DNA of 64,000 nucleotides. Origin: Acorus gramineus (taxonomy: Eukaryota; Streptophyta; Magnoliopsida; Acorales; Acoraceae). Position 1 is the stretch's first letter, and the number at the start of each line of letters is the position of its first letter. Under the pieces are notes generated by a model, which did no database searches, was not told the DNA's origin, and was given only the letters and a program-made list of their open reading frames with translations. The stretch is from assembly GCA_030737835.1 (NCBI GenBank), contig CM060856.1:372001-436000 (forward strand), written 5' to 3'. The translations under genes were made by a program, and so were the position numbers. Of this stretch, positions 46,546-57,339 are shown piece by piece.

Positions 46546-48540
46546 GCCCCCTCTTCTGTTCTTTTGAATTATCGAGAGAGCAGGAGATAAGGAAAAATCA
46601 CCTTGCCCCCGCCTTGTGAGGGATTCAAAGATATGGTCGTCTATCATCTCAGGATCTTCTATTCTGTCAAGGATTTGATGGCTGATTTGCTGTGTTAGCT
46701 TTAATCGTGCATGCCCTTCGTAATCTTTTCAGAAAATCCAATCGTCAGCGTCTCTTCAATTTTTGTGAAAACCCTTACTCGAGGCAATTATTACTCAATT
46801 TCTACAACGAATAATTGCTCCCGTCTTTTCAAAGTGTCGCTTCAACAAGATTTAAAGGCCAAGTGGGATGCATCATCTCATCCCAACTCGTCTTCTTTCT
46901 TGGACTTGAAAAATCCATGGCTGAAGCTTCTTCTTCCACTGCAGCCCTTCACAGGGAACTGGACATCTCCTTGGACTTCATAGTGGAGGAACTCGCCAAG
47001 GACGATGTCCCTACTCTTTACCCAGATACTGTTCTCCTCCAACCGAGTTTAGGGTCCCTGGATGCCAGTCGACTGGGACACATCGCGCCACTTGTGTCAT
47101 CCTCGGAGGCCGAAGGTGGATGCCCTTAGGTCGGCGGTAGAGGAGGTCAGGATTGATGATATCTCCGTGGTGATGGAGTATTCGAACCGATTATGGTGGG
47201 AGCTCCTTGAATTGGAGGAACCGAGACGTGCTCCTCCTGTGGCAACTTTTCTTGCGGGTGTGGTTGAGTTGCCTAGAGGCTCAGGTTCAATACCCACTCC
47301 TTCTGCTCCTGGGGATGGATTGAGGCGGCACTCATTGAGGCTCCTCCAGTCGGATTTTGAATCATGTTCCCTTGTCTGACCAGTGGATTTGCCTTCCTCC
47401 TTGTTCTCCTCATCGTCTTCTTCCTCATCGTCTACTGCCCGCACATTCGGAGATGTGGTTCCTCCCACTGCTGATTTGGATATTGGATCTGCGCCCTTGG
47501 AGTCCTTGGTGATTCCAGGTGCTGGTGTGGATGCAACTCCATCTTTGGAGGTCCATCTTCTGGATGTCGAGCTCACTCCATCCGGTTCATCTAGGAACTT
47601 GTTGGCCTCTGCAGACGCTGCCCTTCGCTCCGTGAACCACCAGATGCGTGATCTTTGCGAAGCCTATGTGGGTTTCGAGGGAGAACATCTCCTGGAGTTC
47701 ATCAGCGGTTATCGTCTGGGCTACGCTGACCACTCGCGTGATTTTTGAGAGATGAGAAACGAGGAGTTGCCTGCACTTCATCGTGCCGCGAAGGACAAGA
47801 GACGTTGAGGTGCCACCGGATGAGCCGAGCAGGAGATGAAGCAGAGGGTTGACCATCCTATATAGGATTTTTTTATGTAACTTTTATCCAAAAATGAATA
47901 AAAATTACTTTTTGGCCCAACCTTGCTTTTGTCTCCTTTATTCGCGTACTTAGTCGAGTTCGTAATGACCAACGAGCAGGGTGCCCCTGGTTGCATTTGG
48001 CTGTTCTGGTCACAAAGATCTTCCTGACGACCTGACCTGGTCCTTACGTGGGACCTAGGGTGCCCACTGCCTTGCGATTGATGAGTCTGGGTAAGCACCA
48101 AAGCGTTACTTTTATTTCTTCTTGCTTCCTATGACTCATCTAACGGATTTCACCCCCCTTTTCTCAGATGAATTCGAACAAGTGCCTCCAGACTCGTTGA
48201 AGGTGAAGTTCGATCAGATTGCTCGAGCTCAAGAACTGGTTGAACAAGATTTTCAAAAGATCCTTCGTCTACCAGCTTCGGGAACTGACGATTCTACTCC
48301 GGTTGTTGCGCGTCCTTCATCGGGGAAAGACGCGTTTGCTCCTTCTCCCAGCGTTGACGATGGTTCGGCCGAAAGACTCACTGCACTCCAGACTCAATCT
48401 GCCTCTGTCTCGAAGAAGAGGATGGGGAGAAAGAGGCCGAGGGCATTGCTTCCCCCGGGACCCCCGCAGTTGGCAAGGCAGAAGGTGGAACAATTGCACC
48501 TCCACGGAACAATTGGAACAATTACAACTGCACTCTAGGC
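46546..48540 (+). pseudogene. Broken coding remnant after the LTR-like block
   Basis: Plus-strand frames with biased, coding-like composition follow each other: 46917-47129 (MAEASSSTAALHRELDIS...), 47062-47379, 47383-47748 and 48122-48538 (ending with SVSKKRMGRKRPRALLPPG). They are separated by stops and frame changes. Ser/Asp/Pro-rich text and Leu-rich coil-like parts suggest a gag-like or plant-element protein, but no domain was recognised. A gap near 47.87-48.12 kb is non-coding. Confidence 0.4.
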
Positions 48541-48815
48541 GATTTTGGATTAATTAAAAAAACAGGAAAATTACTTATTTCTTTAAAATTTGAAATATAA
48601 ATATAAAAACAATTATTATTATCTAATTGTATTTTGAATATTAAAAAATGAATATTTTAAATTTGACTATAACTAAAACCAACTTTTTAATTTCATAAGA
48701 CTCTATTTATATATATATATATATATATGTATTTTGATAATTTAATATTATTATGATATTTACTAATTAAAATCTAGTAAATATGTTAAGATTTGCTAAT
48801 TGATTAATTAAAGAA
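48541..48815. other. AT-rich spacer
   Basis: Nothing is recognised; it contains an (AT)n run near 48707-48728. Confidence 0.5.
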
Positions 48816-48960
48816 GGGATTTTTAATTTTAAATCCTTGTAAACTACATGATTTAAGGACCGATCCATGTCGTTTTGATATTTTGGTTTAAGTATCTAAC
48901 TTTAAACTATTGTTTGATTATTAGTCTCTCACCTAAACGTCCGTCAGTATATACAGGGAA
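48816..48960 (+). repeat. Left terminus of the MULE
   Basis: It starts GGGATTTTTAATTTTAAATC and continues with GTAAAC..ATGATTTA and ACCGATCCAT. The MITE at 34071 has the same order (GGGATTTTTATTTTTAAGTC, TAAAC, GATCGGTCCAT, then TTAGTCCCTC..GTC). This shows membership in one terminal-repeat family. No 9-bp duplication could be tested because the other end is missing. Confidence 0.65.
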
Positions 48961-49338
48961 TATTTCATTTCACGTTAAGTTTTTTTTTTAATTTTTAAAA
49001 ATACTTGGATTGCCCTTCTCCATTAAAGCCAGTGAGAATCTCTTCCAACGGTCACTTCTCCACCTTTGCAACGGTCATTTTCTTCTCCTCCATTAAAGTC
49101 ATCTTCTCCCCTGAAATAAACACTGAAGAGCTTCCCTTGAAACAAACACTATTTCTTTCTCTCACAAAACGGCATGCTTGCTTCAAATCTCGACCCATCT
49201 TGCTTGTTGCATCACGAAACGACGATGTGAACGCGGCCAAACCTGACACCAATCTCGACGATTTTGCGAAGAGCCACCGTGGACAAACCTTGACCCTATC
49301 CTCTTTTTAAGTGTTGGTGGAGTGGATTAAGTGTAAAG

Positions 49339-49771
49339 ATGTTTGATTTTGTAAGTATTTTGGTTTTTGCAACTTGCATACAACATGTTCAGTGAAATTT
49401 GTAAAAGAAATATTCATTTGTATTTGTAGGTGTCAAGTAGTAATATGAGTGCCACTTCGACTCCAATCCGTGAGTGTCATTGCAAAAAGCGATGTCATGT
49501 TTATATATCCAAACGTGAGCACTCAAAGGGTCGACGTTTTTTTAGATGCTTGGCATGGAGGGAGGAAGGTGACTGCGGTTTTTTTGAGTGGGTGGACGAC
49601 GCAAACCACACCACCATCGATCTAAAGTATCAAATAATGGATGTTGAGGAGAGGTTGAAGAAGAAAAATGATCTCTTGGTTATGAAAATACAAAAAAGCA
49701 TGTCATTTATGAAGATTTTGCTTGTTATTTTGCTTATCATGAACCTTATTTTGATGTATAATACCAAATGA
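49339..49771 (+). CDS. Small GRF-type zinc-finger protein with C-terminal membrane segment
   Basis: The open frame 49445-49771 is intact. A GT..AG intron (49351-49429) joins it to ATGTTTGATTTT at 49339-49350 in frame, giving 117 residues; starting at the internal Met (49445) gives 108. The text ECHCKKRCHVYISK, GRRFFRCLAW and DCGFFEWVDD fits a GRF-type zinc finger (Cys in CHC..C, RC and DC), a fold that binds single-stranded DNA in some larger proteins. A charged coiled part (DVEERLKKKND) leads to a hydrophobic stretch (MKILLVILLIMNLILMY) near the end, likely a membrane anchor. It lies about 0.5 kb inside the MULE terminus and points toward the transposase gene. Similar small GRF-plus-membrane proteins are known in plants; function unknown. 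Confidence 0.68.
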
Positions 49772-51117
49772 AGTTGATAAAATATCGAAGGGTTGTTTAT
49801 TGTTAGATATCTATGTTGGTGAAGTCAGAAATGTTGAAGAGTTTATGGGAAATGTTATTCATTGTTGTGAAATCAAATATTCTGTCAGTTTGTTGGAGTT
49901 TATCTTGGATTATAATTAGTCTGTACACAAAACAGCAACCTCCGTTTGAACATATCACAATAAATTGGTTTTTGATGTGGCTAAGTCGGTGAGGTGTAGT
50001 CACTCTCATCAACTTGGCCAGACATCAAGACTAGTGAGGAAAGCTTAAAAAACATATCACAATGCACCTGCTACATAATAGACATATCCATTGATTCAAC
50101 ATAACCATATTTGGAACCAAAAGGGTATACCCAACCATTGTTTTAGCATATACAAAACCCTTGATTGAATATCACTACTACAAAACATTTCAACTCAAAA
50201 AACTGAACCAAAATATATGCCCAGCTCCAATTTTAACACAACAAAAGGGTATATCCCACAAAAGAACATTCACTGGCTACTTGAGTTCAAACCAAATAAC
50301 ATAACCCCTAACATAAGAATCTTCACTGACTGCCTGAGTTCAAACCAAATAACATGGAAGCACTCTCTGATATGTTGGCTGACACCTGGCTTGAAATCTG
50401 AACTGGTGGCTGGGTATTAGCAGCAACAGCGTGTGCTCCCTGGATGTTAACACCATGAACCTCAGAATTTCCCTGTATATTGCTCCCTAGGCACTTGTTT
50501 TCTTGGTGGTCTGGGTTATGCTCCTTGGATATTTATGGTAGAAAGAGACTCCTTATAGCTGGACTGATGGTGACCCCAATTGTCACGCCCCAGGGCCCGC
50601 CGACCCCGGGACGCGGCAAGTGTATATATGATATCAGTATAACAGGAGTTCAATAACATACTCACACAACAACTAAAATGACACAAAGGCAGCAAAAGCA
50701 AAGCTGACATAATATATACACCAAAAGAGGAAGTCAAAAGACTGAATCTGTAATCCAAAAATATATTACAGACTCGATACATAATCAACTGTCCTGTGAG
50801 AGCCAATATATACAAAAACATCCAATAATACAAAGACGCGTGCCCAAGCGCGGAATAAATACATACAATCACAAGGGATGCTGATAGCCTCTGAAACTCG
50901 TGGGACGTGGCGCTACTCCGCTACTGATGAAGTCCCTCGGGGAGCTCCTCCTCTGGATCCGACTCAAATGACTGGAGAAAAATATTATGCGAGGGGTGAG
51001 CCACACGCTCAGTGAACAGCACAACCCATGCATCACAGCTTATATTAACCACAACCAGATGCTATAATCCACAATCATCATTTTACAAGCCACAAAATGG
51101 CAACAACTATACAATCC

Positions 51118-51395
51118 AGTGGGTCGCTACCGCGAACCCACTACACCCTCACCCTCACCCTTCAATAGGTGACAAAGTATGTTGGGACTTCACAAACCAG
51201 TGGGTCGCTATCGCCAACCCACTGCACCCTCACCCTCACCCTCACACCTCAATAGGTGACATAGGATATTGGGACTTAGCAGGCTGATAATCATCCTTAC
51301 ACAACCCAGTGGGTCACCACATCGCCGGCCCACCACACCCTCACCCTCACCCCTCAATATGGTGACATAGGATATTGGGACTGACTAGGCTGATG
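51118..51395. repeat. Three-unit tandem repeat in the solo LTR
   Basis: Units start with CCAGTGGGTCGCTA or CCAGTGGGTCACCA, carry CACCCTCACCCTCACC and end ATATTGGGACT, with a period of about 80-110 bp. Similar tandem blocks occur in the LTR at the right edge of the window. Confidence 0.85.
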
Positions 51396-52259
51396 GTCGC
51401 CCTTGGTCCACCGATAGTCTCTCCCCACTCCGTAGGCCGTTTGGCCACTCCCACATTCAGCACAGTCCGAGTCCAAGATCAGGAGGTGCCTACTGATGGG
51501 AGCCCCTGCACGGGACAGCCTTTCCAACGCCGGGGTAGTCTCTACACGGATCCAACGAAGGGAACAGAACAGCCTATCCATCGCATATGATCAACTCGGA
51601 TCCGCAGACAACACACCTCAACAACTCTGATGTCATGAATTCTTCAGAATTCCTCCAGGGCGCATAACCAAGATGCGGGAAACATGCATAATAACAATTT
51701 TTAAACAAGGGATATCATATTAATTATTAACAAGAGTTATAATATTATTGGGACAAGAAACCTTGGGAGGGCAGCATGAGGTCCCGATACAGGACATCCC
51801 GACAACCAAACAAGGAACACGGAGTACCCTAACCCGGGTCTCAATGTTGACCTCGCAAAGCATGCTAACATTTAATTTAATAATCAAACTAATAGGACGC
51901 ATGCATAGGCCGAGGCTTCCTAGCATGGGAACAGGGTGCATGGCTCTTACACATATCCTAAGGGTGCAAGTCCCTAACATACAAGTCTAGGGTAGCATGC
52001 ATACTACATTTTAATCATGATCGTATGGATTATACATTACAACAGTTAATATAAATCTATGGTGCCTCAGGGGAGGACGGTACACGCCCAAGTGCGTATA
52101 GCGCCTCCCTACTGGGTTGGATTGTCCCACTCACCGGTAGCCGGGTCGTCGCGCGACCGTCCGTCAAGATCTGCAAGATAGGGTAATCAACTAGGTGAGT
52201 AAAATACACAAGAATACCACAAAATACACAAAAATACTCTAAAAATACCCAACACTCGG

Positions 52260-52760
52260 ACAAGCGTACATACGGCCTGTACGCACGCGAGCCCGAGCAC
52301 TCCGACTCACTCCCGAACCCCCGGCAACCACCCGCACGGCCACCCGCACGCATACGCACGAATGCGCACGCGCACACACACCCCGGCACCATCGACGCAT
52401 TGCCGCGCGCCTGCCCGTGCTCCCCGACGCACTGCCGCACGCACGCGCGCGCTCGCGCGCGCCCGCGCGCAACGCGCGTCCAGTCCAGCGCGCCCCCGCG
52501 CGCACTGCGTGCACGCCCCAGCACGCGCACGCACTGGTCCCCAGCTCCGCGCCCAGGCGCATGCCCAGGTGCCCTGCCCGCGCGCACCCGCGCACACCCC
52601 CGCTCGCGCCAGCATCCGCTCGCACCTGCGCGACCACTCCGCGCGCACCCGCGCACCCGCCAGCGCCCAGCGCCCAGCTCCACCCGAGCGCACGCCCGCG
52701 CGCACGCGCGCGCCCAGCCACCTGCTGCGCTGCCTGCTGCCTGTGCTGCCAGCCTACCCG
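52260..52760. repeat. GC-rich core of the solo LTR
   Basis: About 500 bp of GCGCGCAC / CGCACGC-type low-complexity sequence, far above the GC of the surrounding DNA, with many short palindromes (GCGCGCTCGCGCGCG). All six frames are open over long stretches, which explains the long spurious open frames. Confidence 0.85.
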
Positions 52761-55244
52761 GGACAGCCTGCCATCCTGCCCGAGCCGGCCAACCACCACT
52801 CCGACGGCCACCAACGGCCTCCAACCGCCTCCAACAGCCACCCACAGCCAGCCCCACTCAAAAACACCTCCTAAACAAGCATCTAAACATGGAAAAGGAG
52901 GAAAGAATGCTTGCCCAAAGGAAGGAGAGGGAAAGGAAGGGGACCGGGAGCTCTTCGTGCACCGAAATGCCTCCACTAGGACCACCACCACCTAGATCTC
53001 CACCTAGCCAAAGAAAAGCTGAAAACAGGGGAGAAAAGAGAGGGTGAGGAGGGGCTAAACACCTCGGATCTTGAATCCGAGACCACCGGTGGATAGATCG
53101 GGAGCTCCCCTCACCTTTCTCTTCTTTGGGTTTTAGGTTTTGGGCACCCTAGCTAGGTCAAAAGGTGGTTTAAAGAGAGGGAAGAGAGAGGGTTTACTCG
53201 GAGAAGATGATGAATAGGAGAGGAAAAGAAGTCGTGGGATTTCTTTATAACCACCCCCATCCCACACATACTCACACCCCTAATTAGATTAGCCCTAATT
53301 AGGTTTAGGGGGGGTTTAAGGGGTCTTAAGTGAGGTTTAAGTGTGGTTTGACCCAAGTCAACCCAACCACACAAAAAGCCAAAAACCTTTGACCAAGTCA
53401 TGGGCCCCACTTTGACCAAGTCAAGTCTCCCAATGACTTCTCGCTCGGTCAAAACCCAGATACGCCCCGGAACTGTGAAATTCTGAAACGTACCGGAATT
53501 CGACGAAATTTTCGTGAGCGGCTTGGAATGGCACCAGGACACATAATATGCAGTTAGATTTTCAATCGGAGCCCTCCATCTCAGGGTGATAGCTAAAAGC
53601 CCAAAATTTTAGCGGTTCCGACCGAAAAACGAAAAACCCGAAAAACTGCCAGAATGGTCCAACGGTTACCAGAAGGTTAAAAGTGACACATATATAACAC
53701 CAATTCCCACACCTGCCACACTTGTGCATTTTTTTATTTTTCTTTAACTCATTAGGATCTCTTATTCTTTTCTTCTTAGGCCTACCTCTTGGCCTACGTG
53801 AGAGTGGTGGAAGGAAAATGTATGGTAGGTCGACATGATCCCAAAGTTCTCTGTCTACAAGTGGGTTCAATCTCATTTCATAAGTAGCACAATAAGTCTC
53901 TGTCAAATAGTAGGGGTCAATGAACTGCATGATATCAATCCCTCTAATTTCTTGAATCAAAGCAGTAGCATGGGAACATGGAAATCCAGTCAGATGCCAT
54001 CTGTTGCAGCTGCATATCATAGCCTCCAAATCAACAACTGTCCGTTGAGTAGGTGAAATTACCTCAGCCCTGTAATCATCAGACCTCCTGATGATAAACT
54101 CATTTGTCATCTTTCTAACATCCTGTGTACCTAAAGGCATTTGGAACAAGCGGATGTCTCCATCTATTCCCACATCTGCGGCTTGTATCTAACTTGATCA
54201 TTATTTTCTGTCGAATTGTATCAATGAGCTCCACTATTGGCAGCTCCCTGGCATCCCCTATAAAAGCATTGAAAGATTCAGACAGGTTATTAGTTATGTA
54301 GTGACATTTTCCTGAAGGTTTGAATTGGTGTCTAGACCATACTGCATTGATATCTGTTAAATATCTAGCAGCACCCTCATCAATATTTCTGATTCTTTCA
54401 AGAGCAATGTCAAAAGATTGTCTTGTGAATGCTCTGGCTGCTTCCCAACTAGCAACCTTAAAGAATTCTCCACGCCATTTCTTGCAGAAATTTTTATATA
54501 TGTGTCGCATGCACATCCGATGTTCAGATCTTGGAAAAACAGTTGCAATACATCCCTCTATTCCCTTGTCCATATCAGATAGGAAGACCAAGCCATCCCT
54601 TTCACCAATTGCTTCCCTTAAGCACTCCAAGAACCAAGTCCAAGTCTCTGTACTGTCCCCTTCATACACTGCATATGCTACAGGAAAAAGACCATGGTTT
54701 CCATCTATTGAACTTGCAGCCAGCAGAGTGGCCTTGTATCTTCCCTTGAGATGGCAACCATCAACTCCAAGGACTGGCCTGCAACCCACAAGAAAACCAG
54801 TACTACAAGCAGCAAAACATACAAAAAATCTGAAAAAATATAGGCAGAATTAGACTCAATAGACCTGAGTTCAAACTGTAAAACTGTAAAACATATCAAT
54901 TTAAATAAAATAGTCACCTTTCATAGCAATATGTTGGTGAAATCTTATAACGCACAATAGATCTAGGATTGAGATTCAGCAGCTGATTGTGCAAATCAGG
55001 TATTTATTTGGATGAATCCCCAATCTTCCCATGAATCTTCTCATAGGCCATCTCTCTTGCTTCCCACACCCTATGATAAGGCACTTTGATGTTGTATTTC
55101 TTCTGAAGATCCATCTGATAATCAACTATAGACTTCTTAGCATTGCTTTTCACAACATCTAGAATCTTGTCACAAATCCATGCTTTGGAGGCCATCTTGT
55201 TGTCCACCTTCTTCACATTACTGCAGGTGTGTTCATCTTGTTGT

Positions 55245-55739
55245 CCACCATGATGGTGGCAACTTGTTGATGATAGCACCAACCATGAAGCCTTCAGGCA
55301 ACTCCATGTCCTCCTCCTTCAGCTTCAACGCCTACGTTTGAAGCTCCTTGACTTGAGGCAGAATTTGCTTCCCATCCTCAAGCTTCAGGTTGAGGAAGTT
55401 GTTGACAAGGAAAGTCTTCGAAAGCTCCTCCTCCTCCTTGTATTGCTTTCCAAGCTCCTCCCAGATCTCTCTTGCAGAAGAGACCTTGTTGAAGCTGTCT
55501 GCAAAGGAGTTGTCGAGCAAGTTCATGATGCATGAACGACAAAGAGAGTTGGTTTTCTTCCACAACGCCAGTTTCTTCTGGGATGTAGTATCCTCAGATG
55601 GCTCATCGTCCATCAAGATGTGGAAGACCTTCAAAAGTTGAAGAGTGAAGATGATCTTCCTCTTCCATGCATTGAAGTCTATGCCATCGAACTTGTCCAA
55701 TTTGGACACATCCAGTCCCATCATCATCGACAGATCCAT
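55245..55739 (-). pseudogene. Copia gag fragment fused to the MULE
   Basis: It starts MDLSMMMGLDVSKLDKFDG, then FNAWKRKIIFTLQLLKV, REIWEELGKQYKEEEELSK, and after one stop (TAG, 55332) continues ALKLKEEDMELPEGF and MVGAIINKLPPSW. This is the UBN2-type gag of Copia elements up to about residue 155, then abruptly MULE sequence. The rest of gag-pol is absent. The junction has a 16-bp direct repeat CATCTTGTTGTCCACC at 55193-55208 and 55234-55249. Confidence 0.85.
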
Positions 55740-56690
55740 AACGCTTTAAGATTGTTAGTGGATTAGATGAAAATAGGGTGAAATTACAAAAATTTAGCAC
55801 AATAAAATACTAAAACAATAGAGAGAATTAAAGGAGTGAGAGATGAATGAATCGACAAAGCCCGCTGCGACGCTTAAAGTGTTATTCAGCTCTTCCCGGT
55901 GCAGAAGTCACGAACCGAACCACCCCCAGGATCCAGCAAGCCCACACAGAGGGCACGCTCAGGTAGAATCAGAAACTGGTTTAGAACTCTATCACCACAA
56001 AGCACTCGGTCTACTAGAATAATAGGACGTCAGAGCTATCTCTCACAAGAGACTCTTTCTCCTTGAGTGGATACACACTTTGTGTCTTCGATCTGGATGG
56101 AATAGCATATATGGGTCTCTTTATATAGGCCTCTAGATTGTCCAAGAGTAACCTCCAAATTCAAGGCACCCATTTAATTGGAATAATGGATTTACAATTA
56201 TTCCATGTATGGTTCATTGTTCCATATTCAATGGGATGGCAAATTCAAGGTACATAATGGACTTTCAATGATGAACCAATTCATGTATCCAACCTAGGTG
56301 CCTCATTGGAATGAGAACCTTGCATGTTCAATGCTTCATTCCACCCTAGGTTCATCATAGAAATTCTACATACATGAATTCTGCATAGTTAATGCATTAA
56401 ATATGTTTCACCTCGAGTCGCCCCCTTCGGTTCATCATCTCGGGTCACCCCCTAGGTTCACCTCGGGTCGCCCCTTCGGTTCATCTCGGGTCGCCCCTTC
56501 GGTACATCATCTCGGGTCGCCCCCTTGGTTCACCTCGAGTCGCCCCCTTGGTTGTTGTGCAATGTACCTAGTCCATTAGCCAATACACATGAATCATGCC
56601 AAGTCCACATCCACATGCCATGTACTACACACCCATCTATATAGCCCTTGTCTATATTATATCCAAGCCCTATGCTTAGCAAATTGGTGA
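55740..56690 (-). repeat. Leader and probable 5' LTR of the Copia fragment
   Basis: Upstream of gag in its sense lies CTATATAAAGAGACC (TATA-like, near 56120-56134), compatible with an LTR. The outer limit is probably TGCTAAGCATAGGG (about 56690). No primer-binding site was recognised, and the LTR limits are uncertain. Confidence 0.45.
56409..56556. repeat. Tandem repeat of CGGGTCGCCCC units
   Basis: About seven units of 18-27 bp with core CTCGGGTCGCCCCTTCGGTT lie in the probable U3 part of the Copia LTR. Such blocks can act as enhancer repeats; none is shown here. Confidence 0.85.
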
Positions 56691-56927
56691 TTATTTGAAA
56701 GTATGTGAGGGATCAAGTTTGGAGTCAAAATATATTAATATATTTTTATATTAAACATAGAATTTTAAAACTTTAATTTTTGAAAAACATTTCAAAAAAA
56801 CTAACAGATAGTACACTGTTTTGAAATGTGCGTTTGTTGATTTATTACATGCTAAAGAGGATCGGTATATGCCAGGTTCAGTTTAGTACGTGCGTGAACT
56901 CACTGGTGTAACCTTAGTATGTATATG

Positions 56928-57058
56928 CAAGTAACACGAATAAAAAGCTATCAATGAAACAAAATATTCACTTCGTATAAATAACCTTAGTTTCTATATA
57001 CAAGTAACACGAATAATAAGCAATCAATGAAACAAAATATTCACTTATAAATAATCAA
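56928..57058. repeat. Tandem duplication of about 68 bp
   Basis: The segment AGTAACACGAATAAAAAGC..ATCAATGAAACAAAATATTCACTT is followed directly by a near-identical copy differing by a few bases and a short indel. Confidence 0.85.
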
Positions 57059-57339
57059 ATTGTTGGCATTCTACATTTGTGATGCCATCCACATGTTAAA
57101 TTCTTTGTCTAGCTGGTGTGATTGTGATCCCATCTGAAAACTTTGTTGTGAACTTTGTATCTGTGATCCCATCCCAATGTCTTGAACTGAACTGGTGGAC
57201 CTCTCCTGCCGCTGCTTCATCTTTATTGTTTTCTGAAATATAAAGAGAAAAGTTATCGCATGAAAACCAACAGCTACTATATGATAGCACAATGGTATGT
57301 ACTAGTATTATATAGCACATACATTTTGAAGCCTGTTGA

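Larger units (their letters stand above)
50581..53699. mobile_element. 3.1-kb solo LTR inside the MULE transposase
   Basis: It begins TGTCACGCCCC and ends CACATATATAACA (TG...CA), with the perfect 5-bp duplication CCAAT at 50576-50580 and 53700-53704. Removing it with one CCAAT restores the reading CGRCGNWGHHQ of the knuckle. No internal genes are present, so it is a solo LTR (3119 bp). Length and terminus fit the long-LTR Ty3-gypsy (Tekay/Del) type, an inference. It contains tandem repeats (51118-51395) and a very GC-rich core. Open frames across 52.0-53.5 kb on both strands are artefacts of GC content. Confidence 0.92.
48816..55248. mobile_element. Dead Mutator-like element (MULE) with a second, convergent gene
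   Basis: It runs from a left terminus (48816) through a small GRF-finger gene on the plus strand to a broken MURA-type transposase on the minus strand, which is cut at 55248 by a Copia fragment. The solo LTR 50581-53699 lies within. The right terminus was not found. Total original content after removing the LTR is about 3.3 kb. Confidence 0.7.
50516..55248 (-). pseudogene. MURA-type MULE transposase, broken
   Basis: Exons: about 55248-54918 and 54829-53705, then, across the inserted LTR, 50580-50516. The first exon has the DNA-binding part (DEHTCSN, KMASKAWICDKILDVV, VPYHRVWEAREMA). The second has the MULE DDE core (VLGVDGCHLKGRYKATLL, VFLSDMDKG, HRMCMRHIYKNF), a SWIM finger (CSCNRWHLTGFPCSH) and a CCHC knuckle. 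Damage: TAA after the GDSSK codons (about 55008), a frameshift near 54120-54175 between NAFRYTGC and RKMTNEF, the LTR inserted in the knuckle, last knuckle Cys changed to Tyr, and the N-terminus replaced by Copia gag sequence. Both catalytic Asp seen here are retained. Confidence 0.88.

Noticed and set aside
52057..53047. Several long overlapping open frames on both strands (up to 266 codons)
   Set aside because: They lie in a GC-extreme low-complexity part of a solo LTR; all frames are open because stop codons are rare there, and the translations are Arg/Ala/Pro runs without a domain.
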